This document shows positions 46,658 to 57,900 of a stretch of 64,000 nucleotides of DNA, in pieces. The position numbers were made by a program, and so were the translations under genes. How positions within the stretch are numbered: position 1 is the stretch's first letter; every line of letters begins with the position of its first letter. The stretch is from Polytrichum commune. Its lineage: Eukaryota > Streptophyta > Polytrichopsida > Polytrichales > Polytrichaceae. The DNA is taken from assembly GCA_950295325.1 (NCBI GenBank), contig OX485804.1, positions 63,890,533 through 63,954,532 of the forward strand, in the 5' to 3' direction. The notes under the pieces were generated by a model. That model was not told where the DNA came from. It did no database searches and was given only the letters and a program-made list of their open reading frames with translations.

Positions 46658-47484
46658 TCATGGGATCATCCAAACAACCAAAACCGCGTCATGAGCATTT
46701 CCTAAGCCACAGTAAATGCCGTAGTACAAAGCCAATTATCTAACAATGTTAATCACAAAAGGAGGTATTTCTAAAAACCAATCTTCTTGCTGCAGTATCC
46801 CTTGAGGTTGAAAGGAGGGGGGCAATCACAATTCCCTCATGCCGACCCATTCAAACATGGCTTAGGTCACACATAAACAATTTACCCTAGGACCCTTCAG
46901 AACAATGATCAAAAACTTTCATTACAAAGCTACACTTATTGCATTACATATATTTGTTTAGATGTACCACATATTGCTATGGGCCTCAGATTGCGGGTCT
47001 TGCACAATTCGTTCATACACTTGCATTTCTGTTTCAAAAATGTCTTTTCCAGTGCTAGGTTAGCTTGTGATAGATCTATGAAAAGAAATTTCATAGTCGG
47101 AGTCGTGCTCAAACTCTTTATGCTTCCCCTTTGATCAGACGAGTTTGTTGCTGTCACGCTCCTGTTTTATTTACGCAAAAATATTACAATCGTGAAAGCA
47201 CATGAGATACTCATATTGCGAACTTTCAAACTTTGCACAATACAAGAGCTTTACAACTTGATAACGATGTTGTGATTGCCTATGAGATCAAATCATCTGA
47301 CCATAGGAGACAAAAGATCCTTTCTCCTCCCCCGAGCTTATTTTTATGCCAAAGGCATTATCTTTATTTTGTATTTCTCATGTAGTGAAAGCCTTCTATT
47401 CATAGTTTTACTTTTGGTTCTGTTATATATGAACCTTCTATCTTTGGTTTTTTTGGGAATCATCTTCCATGTTCTAGCTCAATC
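46211..47484. other. Gene-free sequence
   Basis: (TA)16 at about 46620-46652. Minus-strand frames at 46179-46409 and 46936-47157 have no recognised family. Confidence 0.35.
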
Positions 47485-47815
47485 ACAATCATCTAGTTGG
47501 GACTATCTAATTCCAACTTCATTGATTCATCCATTCTTTTAGTTGGAACTATGTGAATCCAACTAGATTAATGTATTCATTGAGAGTTGTCTAGCTCCGA
47601 TGATTAACATCCATTCACTGGGAGTTGTTAAACTATGTCTCATATTTTCTAGTAGGGGTTGTTTAACTCCAACACAAAGACATTTCATCAGAAGTTGTCT
47701 AACTCCCGTGCATAACTCCTTCATGGGTTGCCTAGCCCTTGTGCACCATTCTTTCTTGGATTGTTTGATCCTTTTTTTTTGGAGTTGTCTAACTCCATAT
47801 ACAATCTCCTCACAT
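47485..47815. repeat. Array of about nine short hairpins (GGAGTTGTCTAACTCC type)
   Basis: Units with inverted arms recur near 47495, 47541, 47584, 47621, 47655, 47692, 47728, 47758 and 47781, spaced 23-46 bp. The clearest are GGAGTTGTCTAACTCC (47781), GGGGTTGTTTAACTCC (47655) and AAGTTGTCTAACTCC (47692). Several variants keep the arms paired, such as GGATTGTTTGATCC and TTGGAACTATGTGAATCCAA. It lies directly downstream of the Gypsy pol remnant on the minus strand and overlaps an ATG-started 119-codon minus-strand frame (47563-47922) that encodes repeats of a VRQL-like motif. Confidence 0.65.
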
Positions 47816-47979
47816 GCTAAATACAAAAATATATGGTTTTTCTTTCTTTCGTTTGCTCTTTCATAATCTATCAATAAACCTCTTAACAAGGTCTCTCTCT
47901 CTCTCAGCGCATGAATATACATAATGATTGATTATGTAGATGTTGTGTATCCACTTGCAATATGTTCTCATGTTATCAA

Positions 47980-48168
47980 AATAATTCTCCATCATGAGCT
48001 ACTTTGAGAGGCTCATGCAATACATGGTTAGGATCCGATACATACTTCTTCAATAAGCTCAAATGAAAACATTATGTATCTTGTAGTCAACCGACAATTT
48101 CAATTTATAAGCCGCTAATCTAATTTTCCTAACAATGTCAAGAGGACCACAAAATTTGGGAGACAATA
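47980..48168 (-). pseudogene. Gypsy integrase C-terminal end beyond the inserted TIR element
   Basis: Continues the integrase after the inserted element: CLPNF, then DIVRKIRLAAYKLKLSVDYK, NVF, HLSLLKKYVSDPNHVLHEPL and a stop after GELF. A single-base deletion before DIVRK and another before HLSLLKK shift the frame. The VFHLSLLKK block is characteristic of Gypsy integrase ends. It joins cleanly to the RLKLASQRY end at 48615 once the insertion is skipped. Confidence 0.78.
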
Positions 48169-48611
48169 CCGTAGTTCTCTAGTAGCTTGGGAAAAAATTA
48201 ATTAATTTTGAAGGTGCCTAAATTTATGGGAAATTCATTTCATTGAGTGTCAAAAAAAATAACATTCAAGGAGTGCCTAAAATCACAATAATGCAAGTGG
48301 CATAGTCTCTCACAAAGATTACTTTGTATAACTCTCACACAAAGCAAAACTTTGACATACAAGTAAAAGACAAACTTTAGGGTAAGGAATGTTGGTTAAG
48401 GGAAGTGTTTAGGTTAATCGTAGCCGCCATAGATGAAATTAGGAATACCATCCGTGAATTATAAAAATATCTTAAATGAATGTCTAACTTATTTTGAATT
48501 ACTTTTTTAATTTGCCCAATTTTAGAGTATAATTTTTTGGGCTGCCTAACTTACTTTCGCACTTTAATTAATTACTAGGCAAAAAGGTGCCCAAGCTGCT
48601 AGAAAGCTACG
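48169..48611. mobile_element. 443-bp TIR element (copy 2), inserted in the Gypsy integrase
   Basis: Ends CCGTAGTTCTCTAGTAGCTT and, as reverse complement of the other end, CGTAGCTTTCTAGCAGCTT. It is flanked by ATA on both sides (48166-48168 and 48612-48614), a 3-bp target duplication. Removing it and one ATA restores an integrase reading across the junction. It aligns over most of its length with the element at 7713-8209 in the same orientation. It lacks the 47-codon reading frame of that copy, so it looks like a deletion derivative. Confidence 0.82.
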
Positions 48612-48614
48612 ATA

Positions 48615-49565
48615 TCTTTGACTTGCCAATTTCAATCTAGATGTATAAGGTGTGATCTTTAAGAATTCCTTATCACCTACCTCAAATTCCCAAAAACTTA
48701 TTTTCTTATCAACATAATGCTTCATTCTATCTTGAGCACTTTTCATGCTCAATTTAACATACTCGATGATTTCATTCATCTCTCAAATCATTGGTTGACA
48801 CTTTCAAACTTTGAGTGGGGTTGAAATAGTCAATGGAGTTTCACAATCTTGTCCATGAAAGCAAACGATGGATTACAATCAATACTACTATGCAATCTTT
48901 GGTTACATGCAAATATGTATAGATATAACCATCTGTTCTAAGATTGTTGTCGCTTACCAACATACAATCAAAGCATGTCCTCAAAGGCTTGATTCTTTTG
49001 TTTAGTTTGACCATCTGCCTTAGGACGATAGGACACACTAGGTTTAATACTTATCCACACATCTACATGAGTGTGGTCCAAAATTTACTCGAAAAATTAG
49101 GATCCCGTTCACTAATGATTTCTGACGGCATTCTATGAATCTTAGACATAATTTTCATAAATAGGGTGGCTGCACCATAAGCCATCATTATTTTCCAGTG
49201 GTGGTATGAGATGGGCTATCTTTGTCAAATGATCATAGTCACAAATATATTATCATTATGAAATTGTGTTTTGGAAAGACTCATAATAAAATTCATACTA
49301 ATTGATTCTAATTTTGATTTAGGCCCTAAAGTGGTTGCAACAACCTATGACTCTTAGTTGGTCAACTATAGATACTTAATATTGTACGCATTGCTCAACA
49401 ATATGCATGACTATCTTTTCTCATACATGCTAGCCAATTATAATGACATCCAATAGCCATATGTGTCTTTTGGAAACCTGAATGGCTTGCTATAGGAATA
49501 TCATGAAGATCATGCACACTGAGTCTATAATCCCTAACTTGGAGAATACAAATTCCTACATTATA
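48615..49565 (-). pseudogene. Gypsy integrase remnant (zinc finger, core, start of C-terminus)
   Basis: Integrase would insert the element cDNA. Near 49400-49520 the minus strand reads LHDIPIASHSGFQKTHMAI and ends HAYC before a stop, an H2C2-type integrase zinc finger. Near 49076-49190 it reads AATLFMKIMSKIHRMPSEII then SERDPNFSSKFWTTLM, the core region with the second catalytic Asp retained. Then ADGQTKQKNQAFEDML (about 48975-49025) and VKLSMKSAQDRMKHYVDKK and FEVGDKEFLKITPYTSRLKL (48615-48760) follow. Stops and frameshifts separate the blocks. Confidence 0.8.
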
Positions 49566-49752
49566 TTATAAAATGCGGACTCTCAAATTTTTGTCTCTTC
49601 AATGTATCTACATTCTCTAAATAGATTTTGAAATGGTAGTTTAAACGTTTCATCATTTGTATTCAATGCTCAATGTGAAGAATTCACATTTGCTTCGCCA
49701 TAGTCATTGTTCAATAATACAAAACACATTTTTATCATACTAGGGAAAATTA

Positions 49753-49953
49753 TAGTTTTCCAGCAAAATCGGCCAACATCATATTATACATGGTTCTTGA
49801 ATCAACCATAATCATGCATGAATGGGAAGAGTTCAAGTATAATTTAATTTGAACTACAATTGATTTGTGCTCTACTTTCATGTTCATCACAACAATATAA
49901 ACTTGCACCAAGCCACCTTCACCATGCTCTTGGTCCTTTGCTAAATCTTCCAC
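49753..49953 (-). pseudogene. Gypsy aspartic-protease-like fragment
   Basis: The minus strand encodes a stretch ending MIMVDSRTMYNMMLADFAGKL, the layout of a Gypsy protease active site (V/I-D-S-G-S/A-T followed by hydrophobics). Arg stands where the active-site Gly is expected. It lies on the same strand just upstream of the integrase remnant, which supports the assignment; alone it is weak. Confidence 0.45.
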
Positions 49954-52099
49954 ATCTAGGGTTACTAATTTGTTCTTTGTTTGTTTTAAGTGGTTTTTTT
50001 TAAATTTTTGTTCTTAGTCATGACATGACATTGGATAAGGATGCCAATATGTAGTTGTAGACGACTTGGCTAGAGCATTTGATTCAGTAATCGCGGAAAT
50101 CGAAGCTATTGGAAGAGGTTTAACTGGAAGATGTCCAAATAATAAATAGTTAATGCTTTGTGCAATTAGATGTCAACTATCCTTTGCAATATTTGTGCAA
50201 AGTATTGATAGGTATGATACCAATTTTCACATCAAAGGCCCTTTGAGTTTGAAAGGAGGAAGACGGTTCAGAAGCAGCCATTGCAAATTGAATGATGATT
50301 TGGGTGTTGAAACAAATCTCATAGACATGTCTCATGATCATGCGAATTTTTGGGGAGTTTTTGTGTCCCTAAAGAACATTATGGGTGCATTCCCCTCTAG
50401 CAAGGATCGATTACAAAAACAAGTGCACAACAAAATTTATGGCACGTTGTGTGCACATCAGCCGCTTTAAGAGTCTTTTGCATTGCACTCCACACATTAG
50501 ATGTGTCCTCATGTGAGGCTAAAATTTGCATTTCGATTGAGCGTCATGCTACAAGGGCCTCTTCAAGTTTTAAAAGAAATCCGTCCGCAAGACATTATGG
50601 TCTTGCCATGGTGACAAGAGGTGGTGCGTGGGTGACTAGATTGACAACAATTCGGGCAACCCCAATACACAACAATCCACAACTTGAGATGGGAAGTCCA
50701 TCCAATAAAATCCAACTTCATACTCCATTACCAATGCATGTCATTTGCTCGATCACTTTCAATTGTGATTGTGGAGAAGGTGAATCTTACTCCTCCATCC
50801 GTTGGGAGAATCCGTGTTGTTTTCAACTGGGACACAACTACCCCTGATAAGCATTACCACATCATAGTCAACAAGTACCCCAGATGCTCAAGTGTGTTTT
50901 GAGGAAAAACACATAATACCAACATTGGTGGGAAACAACCCTATGTACCGTGTAAATACATGTACAATATTTTCAGTTGGTCTTGCATGCAGGCAAGGAT
51001 GAGGATGAATTTATCCACAACACACTTGGAGTCTTGCTTCTATGCATAAGCATCTTAGCTACCATCCTATTGGTTTAGGTTGTTTTAGGTGGAAGGTCAA
51101 AGGGAAATAGTTTATTTCTAGAGAATACTCAAAGAATATTGTGTTTTTGACATTAAATACATTTTGAGGCACATAATAGTATATTCCTACAATACATGCT
51201 ATATTTTTGAGCAAAATATTAGTATGTTACCAACTCCTCGTTTGTGCTTGGATTTGTATTGCAAAATTTGTGTTTTTTCTATGGCAATCTCCGACATTTT
51301 CCATTTGAATCCAACCTCGAGGGCTTGGATGTCAATGTCCAAGTCAACAAGAGCTACCTCATTTGATGACCCTACATGGCTTAAGCTATAGTCTTCTGAT
51401 GTCGTACACGTGGACAAGTAAAAAACTTGTGTGGCTAGTCCTAACACGACAAAGCTTGCATCCATATGGATCAATCTACAATTGGAGGTGTTGATTTTCG
51501 TTGGTGACCTCCTAAATAGAATTGAAATGATTTTGCTTCAGCTTTATGGATTAAAGCCCAAAGCCATGAAATGAAGTTTCACCTTGAGGGCTAACTATGT
51601 TTTCAATGACTATGGTTTCTGGTTGATCGACAGGTCATGCAAGGTCTTGGGGCGAATCACATTCCATGTCATTCATGCAGACTTAAAGTCCTTTCATGGC
51701 AACCCCCAACTATTTTTTCTTCCCTATAGCCCAGATAGGGAATATCCATATATGGGTGTGCTAAAAAAATTCTTAAACAAAAACATAAAAAATACTGGGA
51801 TGCTAGTAAAATATGCATGAAGGTCTATATATAGATTTTATCATGAAATAGCTTCTTTTTGTGCTTACTTCTTGGAGGGAGCTATATGGATAAGTGAATG
51901 TCAACCAATCTGGTTATTGAAGTTTTGTTGATGGTTTAGTATCTCACAAAGACGCAATAATGAAAATATTACATTGTAGCTTTAATTGAGTTATGATAAA
52001 ATAGAAATTCATAACAAAACATGTGCCAAACAAAAAAATTGGAACACATCAATCGACATTGAAAATAACTTGGGGGCTCATCCCAAAACTTAAACACTA
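49954..52099. other. Unassigned sequence upstream of the Gypsy remnant
   Basis: Several mid-length frames on both strands (50153-50470 and 50449-50847 on plus, 51199-51474 on minus), some with ATG starts. None matches a family I know. The density of open frame suggests another decayed coding repeat, but order and strand could not be established. Confidence 0.3.
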
Positions 52100-52433
52100 C
52101 ACTAAATAGTCCTATTAGTGTGGGTGGAAAATTAGCATGAAAATAATTGAAGTGGGCCGCACTAGGTTTCTAGTTAAGGTGGAATAAAGGTGGGTCCAAG
52201 ACCCTGAATCTTCCCCTCCTAAGTCTTCATGAAGACTTCCGACCACCACATCGAATATTAGTTATAGGACCAAATAAAACATTTTCCCACATTAATTTCC
52301 AAGAAAAAAAATTAAAATGGGACACGCTAATTTTCTACTAAAAAATTAACATGGGCTAAAAATTAACGTGGCTTACATGAATTCTCATTATGAGAATTCT
52401 TGTGGGCTCTCAATATTTACCAAGGGCCCTAGT
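52100..52433. mobile_element. CACTA-like MITE, copy 1
   Basis: Starts CACTAAATAGTCCTATTAGT, then GTGGGTGGAAAATTA. Inner blocks TTCTAGTTAxxGTGGAA, CTTCCCCT, TTAGTTxxAGGACCAAA and ATTAACxTGG align with 59390-59737. The right end is degraded here. Its edge is 1.3 kb upstream of the Dof start codon. Confidence 0.6.
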
Positions 52434-52559
52434 ACGAGGACTACACGATTTTTACCAAGTAAAGGTGCTAATGTCATTTATAACCCACCCTAGTCTGGGC
52501 CACCAACGAACAACTCCTACCAGCATGGCCAAATTTTTGCTCCAATTCGGTTAGTGAGA

Positions 52560-53289
52560 AGTAGAAACTGTTCAATGATGGCCCAAATGATATACCAGCC
52601 ACACCGGGGGGGGGGGGGGGGGGAGGGGGGGGTCTAGCCAACCCGTAGCCAGCTCGGCCGGTGTGACCCCCCCCCCTGGAGCTGGTGCCCGCCCTACCTT
52701 CAGTTAACTGGTGATGAATGGGAGCTCGTCCCATCCGCCTTGGATGGGCAGCACCAACTCCCGGGGGACCCTGCACTAGCCGGGCTAGCTGAACCCCCGG
52801 CGTGGCCCCCCGTATGAGTAAGTGTGGGTGGGCTATTAGATTAGTGTGCAAACAACCACCTTGGCCCTTGGTGTGGGCAGTGAGAGGGGGAGAGAGAGAC
52901 CCTAGTCAAAAATGTTTGGAGCACAATGTAAGTAACTCGCAAGAGAGAGTAAAACGGTGGCACTAAATAAGTAGCCTAACCGGTGTCCGGAGAGGGGGTG
53001 GGGAACCCAGCAGCCAGTGGGCGAATCAGCCGGCGCCCCGGCCGCCGGGTGGCCGGGTAGCAAGATTCTTGAGGCATGTCAGGCGCATGATCTGTGAAGG
53101 CGCGGGGGCCTTGGTGGACCAATGGCGGGTTTCGACACATTAAATAATGCTGACGGAAGGCACTTTCCGAGTCAGAGAGAAATATAGCAGCACCCCAGCC
53201 GATGCGCTGCGGGGATTGGTGGGCAGGCACCGGAATCTTGGGGCCTCGCAAACACATACAACACAACCAACAACACCCCTAGAAAAGTG
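52560..53289. other. G/C-rich region upstream of the Dof gene
   Basis: No gene recognised. It holds an 18-base G run (52606-52623) followed after one A by a further G run, then a C run near 52668-52677. CACACCGG before the G run and CCGGTGTG before the C run form an inverted pair, so the two homopolymers could pair or form a quadruplex. Open frames here are a consequence of high GC. It may be distal promoter of the Dof gene. Confidence 0.4.
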
Positions 53290-53761
53290 AACCGCAAATA
53301 TAGCCCGGAACGGATAATATACTTGTTGTTACCACCCCCCTCTCGCTCTTGGACGATCGTCTCTCAGAGTACCCGCTCTCCCTTGCTCCCTCGTATCACC
53401 CGGACGGACAAGCTAAGTCCAGTTACTAGACGGACGCACAGGCCCATTGCGGATGCCACTGTAGTGTGCTTCCCGCTTCACTCCTCCCAAATCGCACCGC
53501 ACGCTTCCAGGAGGACGAGACCAACAACTTGAATAGGCTAGTAGAGTGAATCTCCGCTGGCTGGCTGGCTGGCTAGCGAGCTAGATTGACGAGTCGGGCG
53601 GTACGAAGAAGAAGAAGAAGAATCCCGTTTTCGCAAATTGGGTCGCCCAAGCAAGGAGGGCTGCAGAGATTTGCAGGTTTAGGGTGTTGATTGCATGTGT
53701 TTGTGTGTGTGGGTGGGTGAGTGGGTGAGTGGTCCCAGCAGATTCGTGAGTTCTTGCAAGC
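53290..53761 (+). promoter_or_regulatory. Probable 5' leader and core promoter of the Dof gene
   Basis: The 470 bases before the Dof ATG are GC-richer than the surroundings and include a pyrimidine-rich block at about 53330-53400, like the Y-patches near plant transcription starts. They also hold a four-base GGCT repeat (about 53560-53575), a GAA run (53605-53622) and a TG/GGGT-rich stretch (53695-53730). I see no convincing TATA box; ATAATATA near 53314 is the nearest candidate. The transcription start cannot be placed from sequence alone. Confidence 0.45.
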
Positions 53762-55315
53762 ATGGTGGCCACCTGTGTGCAGCGTTGGCAAGGTGAGGAA
53801 TTGGCGAGCTTGCAGAGTCCTCCACCACTACTAGGGATGGGAGCCGATTCGGCGAAGATGGTGAAGGATTTGGTGTTCAGGTTCTGTGGAGATCAAGAGT
53901 CCGCCCTAGACTGCGACCAGCTGTTCATCACGCAATTGGCAGCCAAGAAGGTTGTGACCGAGGGTGGTGGCTATGATCATCATTTTGGCGGCCACCGTCA
54001 TCTTCAGCAACAGCAAGAAGGTGGGGTTACAGCGTCGGAGCCTATGAAGCTTGCTCTAAGTGCGGTTGGAGATGGGGGAGGAGGAGGAGGAGGAGGAGGG
54101 TCTGCTTCACCTGCTAGCTCCTCGCCCAGCTCGCCCCGCATGAGGGGATCAAACAGCAAGGCCAGCGGGGGGGAGTCGAAACCGGTGAAGGTGCTGCCGT
54201 GCCCTCGGTGCGAGTCCATGAACACCAAGTTCTGTTACTACAACAATTACAGCGCGAATCAGCCTCGCCACTTCTGCAGGCAATGCAGACGGTACTGGAC
54301 CGCGGGGGGGACGCTCCGCAACGTCCCCGTGGGGGGAGGATCTCGCAAGAAGAGCAGGCAGCAGAGCAGGAGCCTGATTAGCGATCCTTACAGCTTGCAC
54401 GGTCGAGGGGTTAGTTCCGAGGGAATAATGGTGTCTGGGGCGCTTGCTGCCATGGCGGCCCGGGCCGGCGGGTCAAGTGTGCTGCAGAGTTTGGAATTGC
54501 AGCAGCTGATGCAGTCTGCGAACCAAGATCACACGGTGCTGCAGGGGATGAACTTCTCGTCGCAGCTCGCATCCGTAGGTGGAGCAGGAGGATACCATGG
54601 TCTGTCTAACCCTTTCGCAGCAGTACCATCCTTTTTGGATCAAACCCCCGGTGTGTACACCACCACCACTACTCAGCCCATCAGCAGCAGCAGCAGCAAG
54701 CCGAAGGTTGAGGACTTCTCTTCCTTGCAGCATGCCATCTACGGAGGGCCAACCACTTCCTTGCCGCTTTCGGCTGCGAACTTCTTCTGTGACATGGGGG
54801 CACAGCAGAGTGAGAATCATCTTGGGGACTCCGCAATATCAATAGGTGTGAAGACGGAGTATTGGGGGGGAAGTCCACAACATCATCATCAGGTTGGCAC
54901 ATCTCAACCAAGCCAGGGATTGTGGGAGCCTCTACCTGGCAGCAGACACACAAACTGTGCTCAAGTTTCTGGGGTAGAGGATACAGCTGCTGCGAGGGAC
55001 CAAAGCATGTTACAGATGTTGGTGGCCAAGAACGGTGGGTGCAGTGAGACGTTGAATCTGGGGCTCAGCTCTTGGCCAACCCAGGTGATCGCCAAATCCT
55101 CTTGGGACCATCACCAGGTGTCCAAGCCCATGATGAATCAGCCGATCAACGTCTCATCCTCGCAACAATTTAGGTCAGCGAGCGATATAATCGATGAGGC
55201 AGGCCACGGGAGTTACGACTCATCGAATCATCATTTCGAGGGTCCGGGGTCGGATAGTATGTCATCCATGTGGCACAACATGCACTCCAATGTGCAAATT
55301 ACTTTGACAAGGTGA
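53762..55315 (+). CDS. Dof-type zinc-finger transcription factor, 517 aa, single exon
   Basis: Plant-specific DNA-binding regulator; the family binds AAAG-core sites in promoters in the nucleus. The Dof finger lies at about residues 143-198, with the zinc ligands C147, C150, C172 and C175 in the family spacing C-x2-C-x21-C-x2-C, followed by the conserved [18 protein letters not shown] block and a basic RKKSRQQSR stretch that could serve in nuclear import. N-terminal to it are a Gln run (82-85), a Gly run (about 105-113) and a Ser/Pro-rich linker. The C-terminal 300 residues are low-complexity, with a VKTE motif (363-366, sumoylation consensus) and LNLGL (431-435, an LxLxL pattern). The start ATG has A at -3 and G at +4; a second in-frame ATG (residue 26) is possible. 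No intron interrupts the frame. It stands alone, with transposon-derived DNA on both sides. Which Dof subgroup it belongs to I cannot say. Confidence 0.96.
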   Translation: MVATCVQRWQGEELASLQSPPPLLGMGADSAKMVKDLVFRFCGDQESALDCDQLFITQLAAKKVVTEGGGYDHHFGGHRHLQQQQEGGVTASEPMKLALSAVGDGGGGGGGGGSASPASSSPSSPRMRGSNSKASGGESKPVKVLPCPRCESMNTKFCYYNNYSANQPRHFCRQCRRYWTAGGTLRNVPVGGGSRKKSRQQSRSLISDPYSLHGRGVSSEGIMVSGALAAMAARAGGSSVLQSLELQQLMQSANQDHTVLQGMNFSSQLASVGGAGGYHGLSNPFAAVPSFLDQTPGVYTTTTTQPISSSSSKPKVEDFSSLQHAIYGGPTTSLPLSAANFFCDMGAQQSENHLGDSAISIGVKTEYWGGSPQHHHQVGTSQPSQGLWEPLPGSRHTNCAQVSGVEDTAAARDQSMLQMLVAKNGGCSETLNLGLSSWPTQVIAKSSWDHHQVSKPMMNQPINVSSSQQFRSASDIIDEAGHGSYDSSNHHFEGPGSDSMSSMWHNMHSNVQITLTR

Positions 55316-56628
55316 AAGGATGATTGGTGAACGGCCAACAGCGTGACCACGAAGATTCAGTGGTCATCTGGGAAGGGGACTTACATAGAAAGAGAGAATA
55401 GTAGACATCATTGCGGGACGAAGTTTAAACTTGTCATTGATTGAGTCACTAGAGGAAGCACCATATTTTACCTGTAAATTATCGAATCTGTACATTATCC
55501 CGACTAGGTTTAGGCTTTCCCTGAATCCCTCGTGTCGCGAAGACATCGATGTCATTTGAAAGTTCCTACACGGATCTGTGAATACTGAATTGAGCCAGTT
55601 TTGCTGTGATCACACAATCTGTCACCTTGAGTACTGTGAGATGATCATCCCCTCCTCATTGCTATTAGTTCAGTACCATAGCCGGATTTCCAAGAGACTA
55701 AATGAATTGACATGAGATATTTACTGTTTGGGGATTCAGATGCAGTGATGAATGCCCTTGTCGCAAATTTTGGGTCAAAAAATAATTGAATGGAAGAAGA
55801 TTGTGAGTGGCCAGAAGATTCGGTTTAATATGTATCAAAAACATTCACAGTTGAACATTTGTTTGTGTTCCTTCGAAAGTCCCGGCCTTGTGCACGTAGA
55901 ATTCGGGGATAGGCTGAAAAGTGAAGGCAGTTGTGTTTTAGTTGAGATTTGGGTGTGTGTGTGTGTGATGATGTAATCATAGAGAGCCAAGTAGACTGTC
56001 AAGATCTTGAACGATTTTCTGCGTGCAGTCTGCGAAGTTGGCTCACCTAATCCTAGATCAGCAGAGCCTGGCAGACCCCCGCTAATTTTCCTTTTGGGGT
56101 TAGTATGTACTGCAATGGAGTGGTAAACTTGCCATCTTGCTAACCCTCTCAGCTGCAGCAACCCGTATGCGAGGACGCTGCAGATGTCGCTCACGTGTTA
56201 GTTGGCAACACCTTTCAGCTTTAATTGTGTAAAGCTTGCAATTTCTGTAGTCTTTCCATGCGGGCAGCCGTGCATTCCTACGTGCGCCCGAAGTACATTG
56301 CGTCCTTGGAAATGGTGCCCATATCATTTGATGCATGTCGAAGAGTAGCAAACATTGGGAGCGCAGATCCCAGATGGCGATGATGTACATACAAAATTCG
56401 GTGCACGTTCTTGCTTATGATTATCCTTATGAGCTTCAAGTTACTAGCCGGGAGATCTCATACTTGTTCCCGCCGTCACCCATATTGCTCACGAAACTTC
56501 GCCTAGCTGCCACCTTTTATGTCGTCTGTTAGGTCTCCCAGGGATGCATATAAATATATATATATATATACGATAGAGGTCGACCACCCAAGCCTGCATA
56601 CTTAAGTCACTGCAACGTATCGATTGAC

Positions 56629-56655
56629 AAGAAGAAGAAGAAGAAGAAGAAGAAG
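56629..56655. repeat. (GAA)9 microsatellite
   Basis: Uninterrupted AAG/GAA units. Confidence 0.92.
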
Positions 56656-57699
56656 TGCATCTTGAGTTGATACAGAGAACCGAATTATCTCCTACGATTC
56701 CAACTCATTCGGCCATCCAACAATTCTGAGACTTGCTTTCAATTCGTATGGTTGCATGCACATCGAGAGCCTGCTCATCCTTTCACATCACATCATCTGT
56801 CTGATCGAAGGTTGGTGATCTCTGCATGCTCTGCAGCATTCGGATATGACCCTTTAGTGGCGTCAATGCTTATGAAACCGATTAAAGATCTCTTTTGCTG
56901 TAGTACGTTTGAATCCCTACACAGACATTCGTCTAAACATTGGAGCCTGCCAAGTCTATTAAGGTTGAAAGTGGTATACCAGGTATATATATGTGTGTAC
57001 AACTGTGTATATGTCAGATTTCTACTCTGTACATCTCATCAACTACATACCAGAATGTACCTTTCGATCCGAAACTGTTGACTGCTCTCGGCCACCTACA
57101 ATGAAGGTTGCACTTTTGATCCACACAACTTAATATGGCATCACCAAATCCTTGGTGACGGCTTGGAAGCATTAGCTGGGATAGTGGTGCTATAATAACC
57201 GAGCTAGCTAGCCTACAACTAGGTCCAGAAATGAGAAAAGGTTACTTTCAGGAATAACTACGCAGCATCTCCCTGCACTTGACCAGTAAATCTGCCGACT
57301 TTACTGATTCCCTGTGATTTATTATTAGTTAAAAGTATCACCAGGGCAGGCTGGGAATGTAAGTTTATGTGGGAATTAATTTGGGGGTGTGCACAAGAAT
57401 AGTAGGCAGACTGGACTGGTCACGGGTACATGGCCAGCGTGCCCACCGAGGACCATCATGTCAACCCTCTCCGGCCGCAGTAGCACCTATTGTTGGACCA
57501 ATGCAATTTCCACTGCAGCTTCTGGTATGGTGAGTGGTGGCCCTGTTCAGGGATTATCTCATATTTTATGCTACCACTATAACGGCGTCCAGGCTTGCTC
57601 AATGCTGAACTGCCTCAATTGTTTATATACATATTATATCTAGCTATGTATCTACCTGTGCTGCACCAGCATGCATGCCGATGATGTAAGATATACATG

Positions 57700-57900
57700 T
57701 GGCCTGGCCTGGCCTGTTGTGTGCACTTCCAACTCCACAGACAATGTTGGTCAATAGATCGAACTCGGGATATTTTCTCATCTGTTTAGCAATTTCTCAT
57801 CACAAAGATTGTCATTTCAAGTTTCAAAGTCGGAATTTGGATGCAAAAGTTAGAGGAGGTCAATGTCAAGATTCTCTTTCTCATTAACTGATGACGTGGG
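57700..57900 (+). repeat. Dispersed repeat pair, copy 1
   Basis: Blocks CCAACTCCACA, GGATxTTTTCTC, TTAGCAATT, CAAAGATxxTCxTTTCAAxTTT, GATGCAAAA and AAGATxxTxTTTCTC are collinear with 63610-63790 in the same orientation. Not coding. Confidence 0.5.

Larger units (their letters stand above)
47980..49953 (-). mobile_element. Ty3/Gypsy retrotransposon remnant
   Basis: Minus-strand remains of a Gypsy polyprotein in order: protease-like segment, integrase zinc finger, integrase core and integrase C-terminus, the last split by a 443-bp TIR element. Reverse transcriptase and RNase H are missing between the protease and integrase parts. No LTR pair was recognised in the window. Frameshifts and stops occur throughout. 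Confidence 0.78.

Noticed and set aside
53287-53532. 81-codon frame upstream of Dof as a uORF.
   Set aside because: It begins at GTG rather than ATG; a pyrimidine-rich leader is a simpler explanation.
53573-54400. Minus-strand frames overlapping the Dof gene start.
   Set aside because: They are antisense shadows of GC-rich coding sequence and repeats (GAA, TGGG), without any domain.
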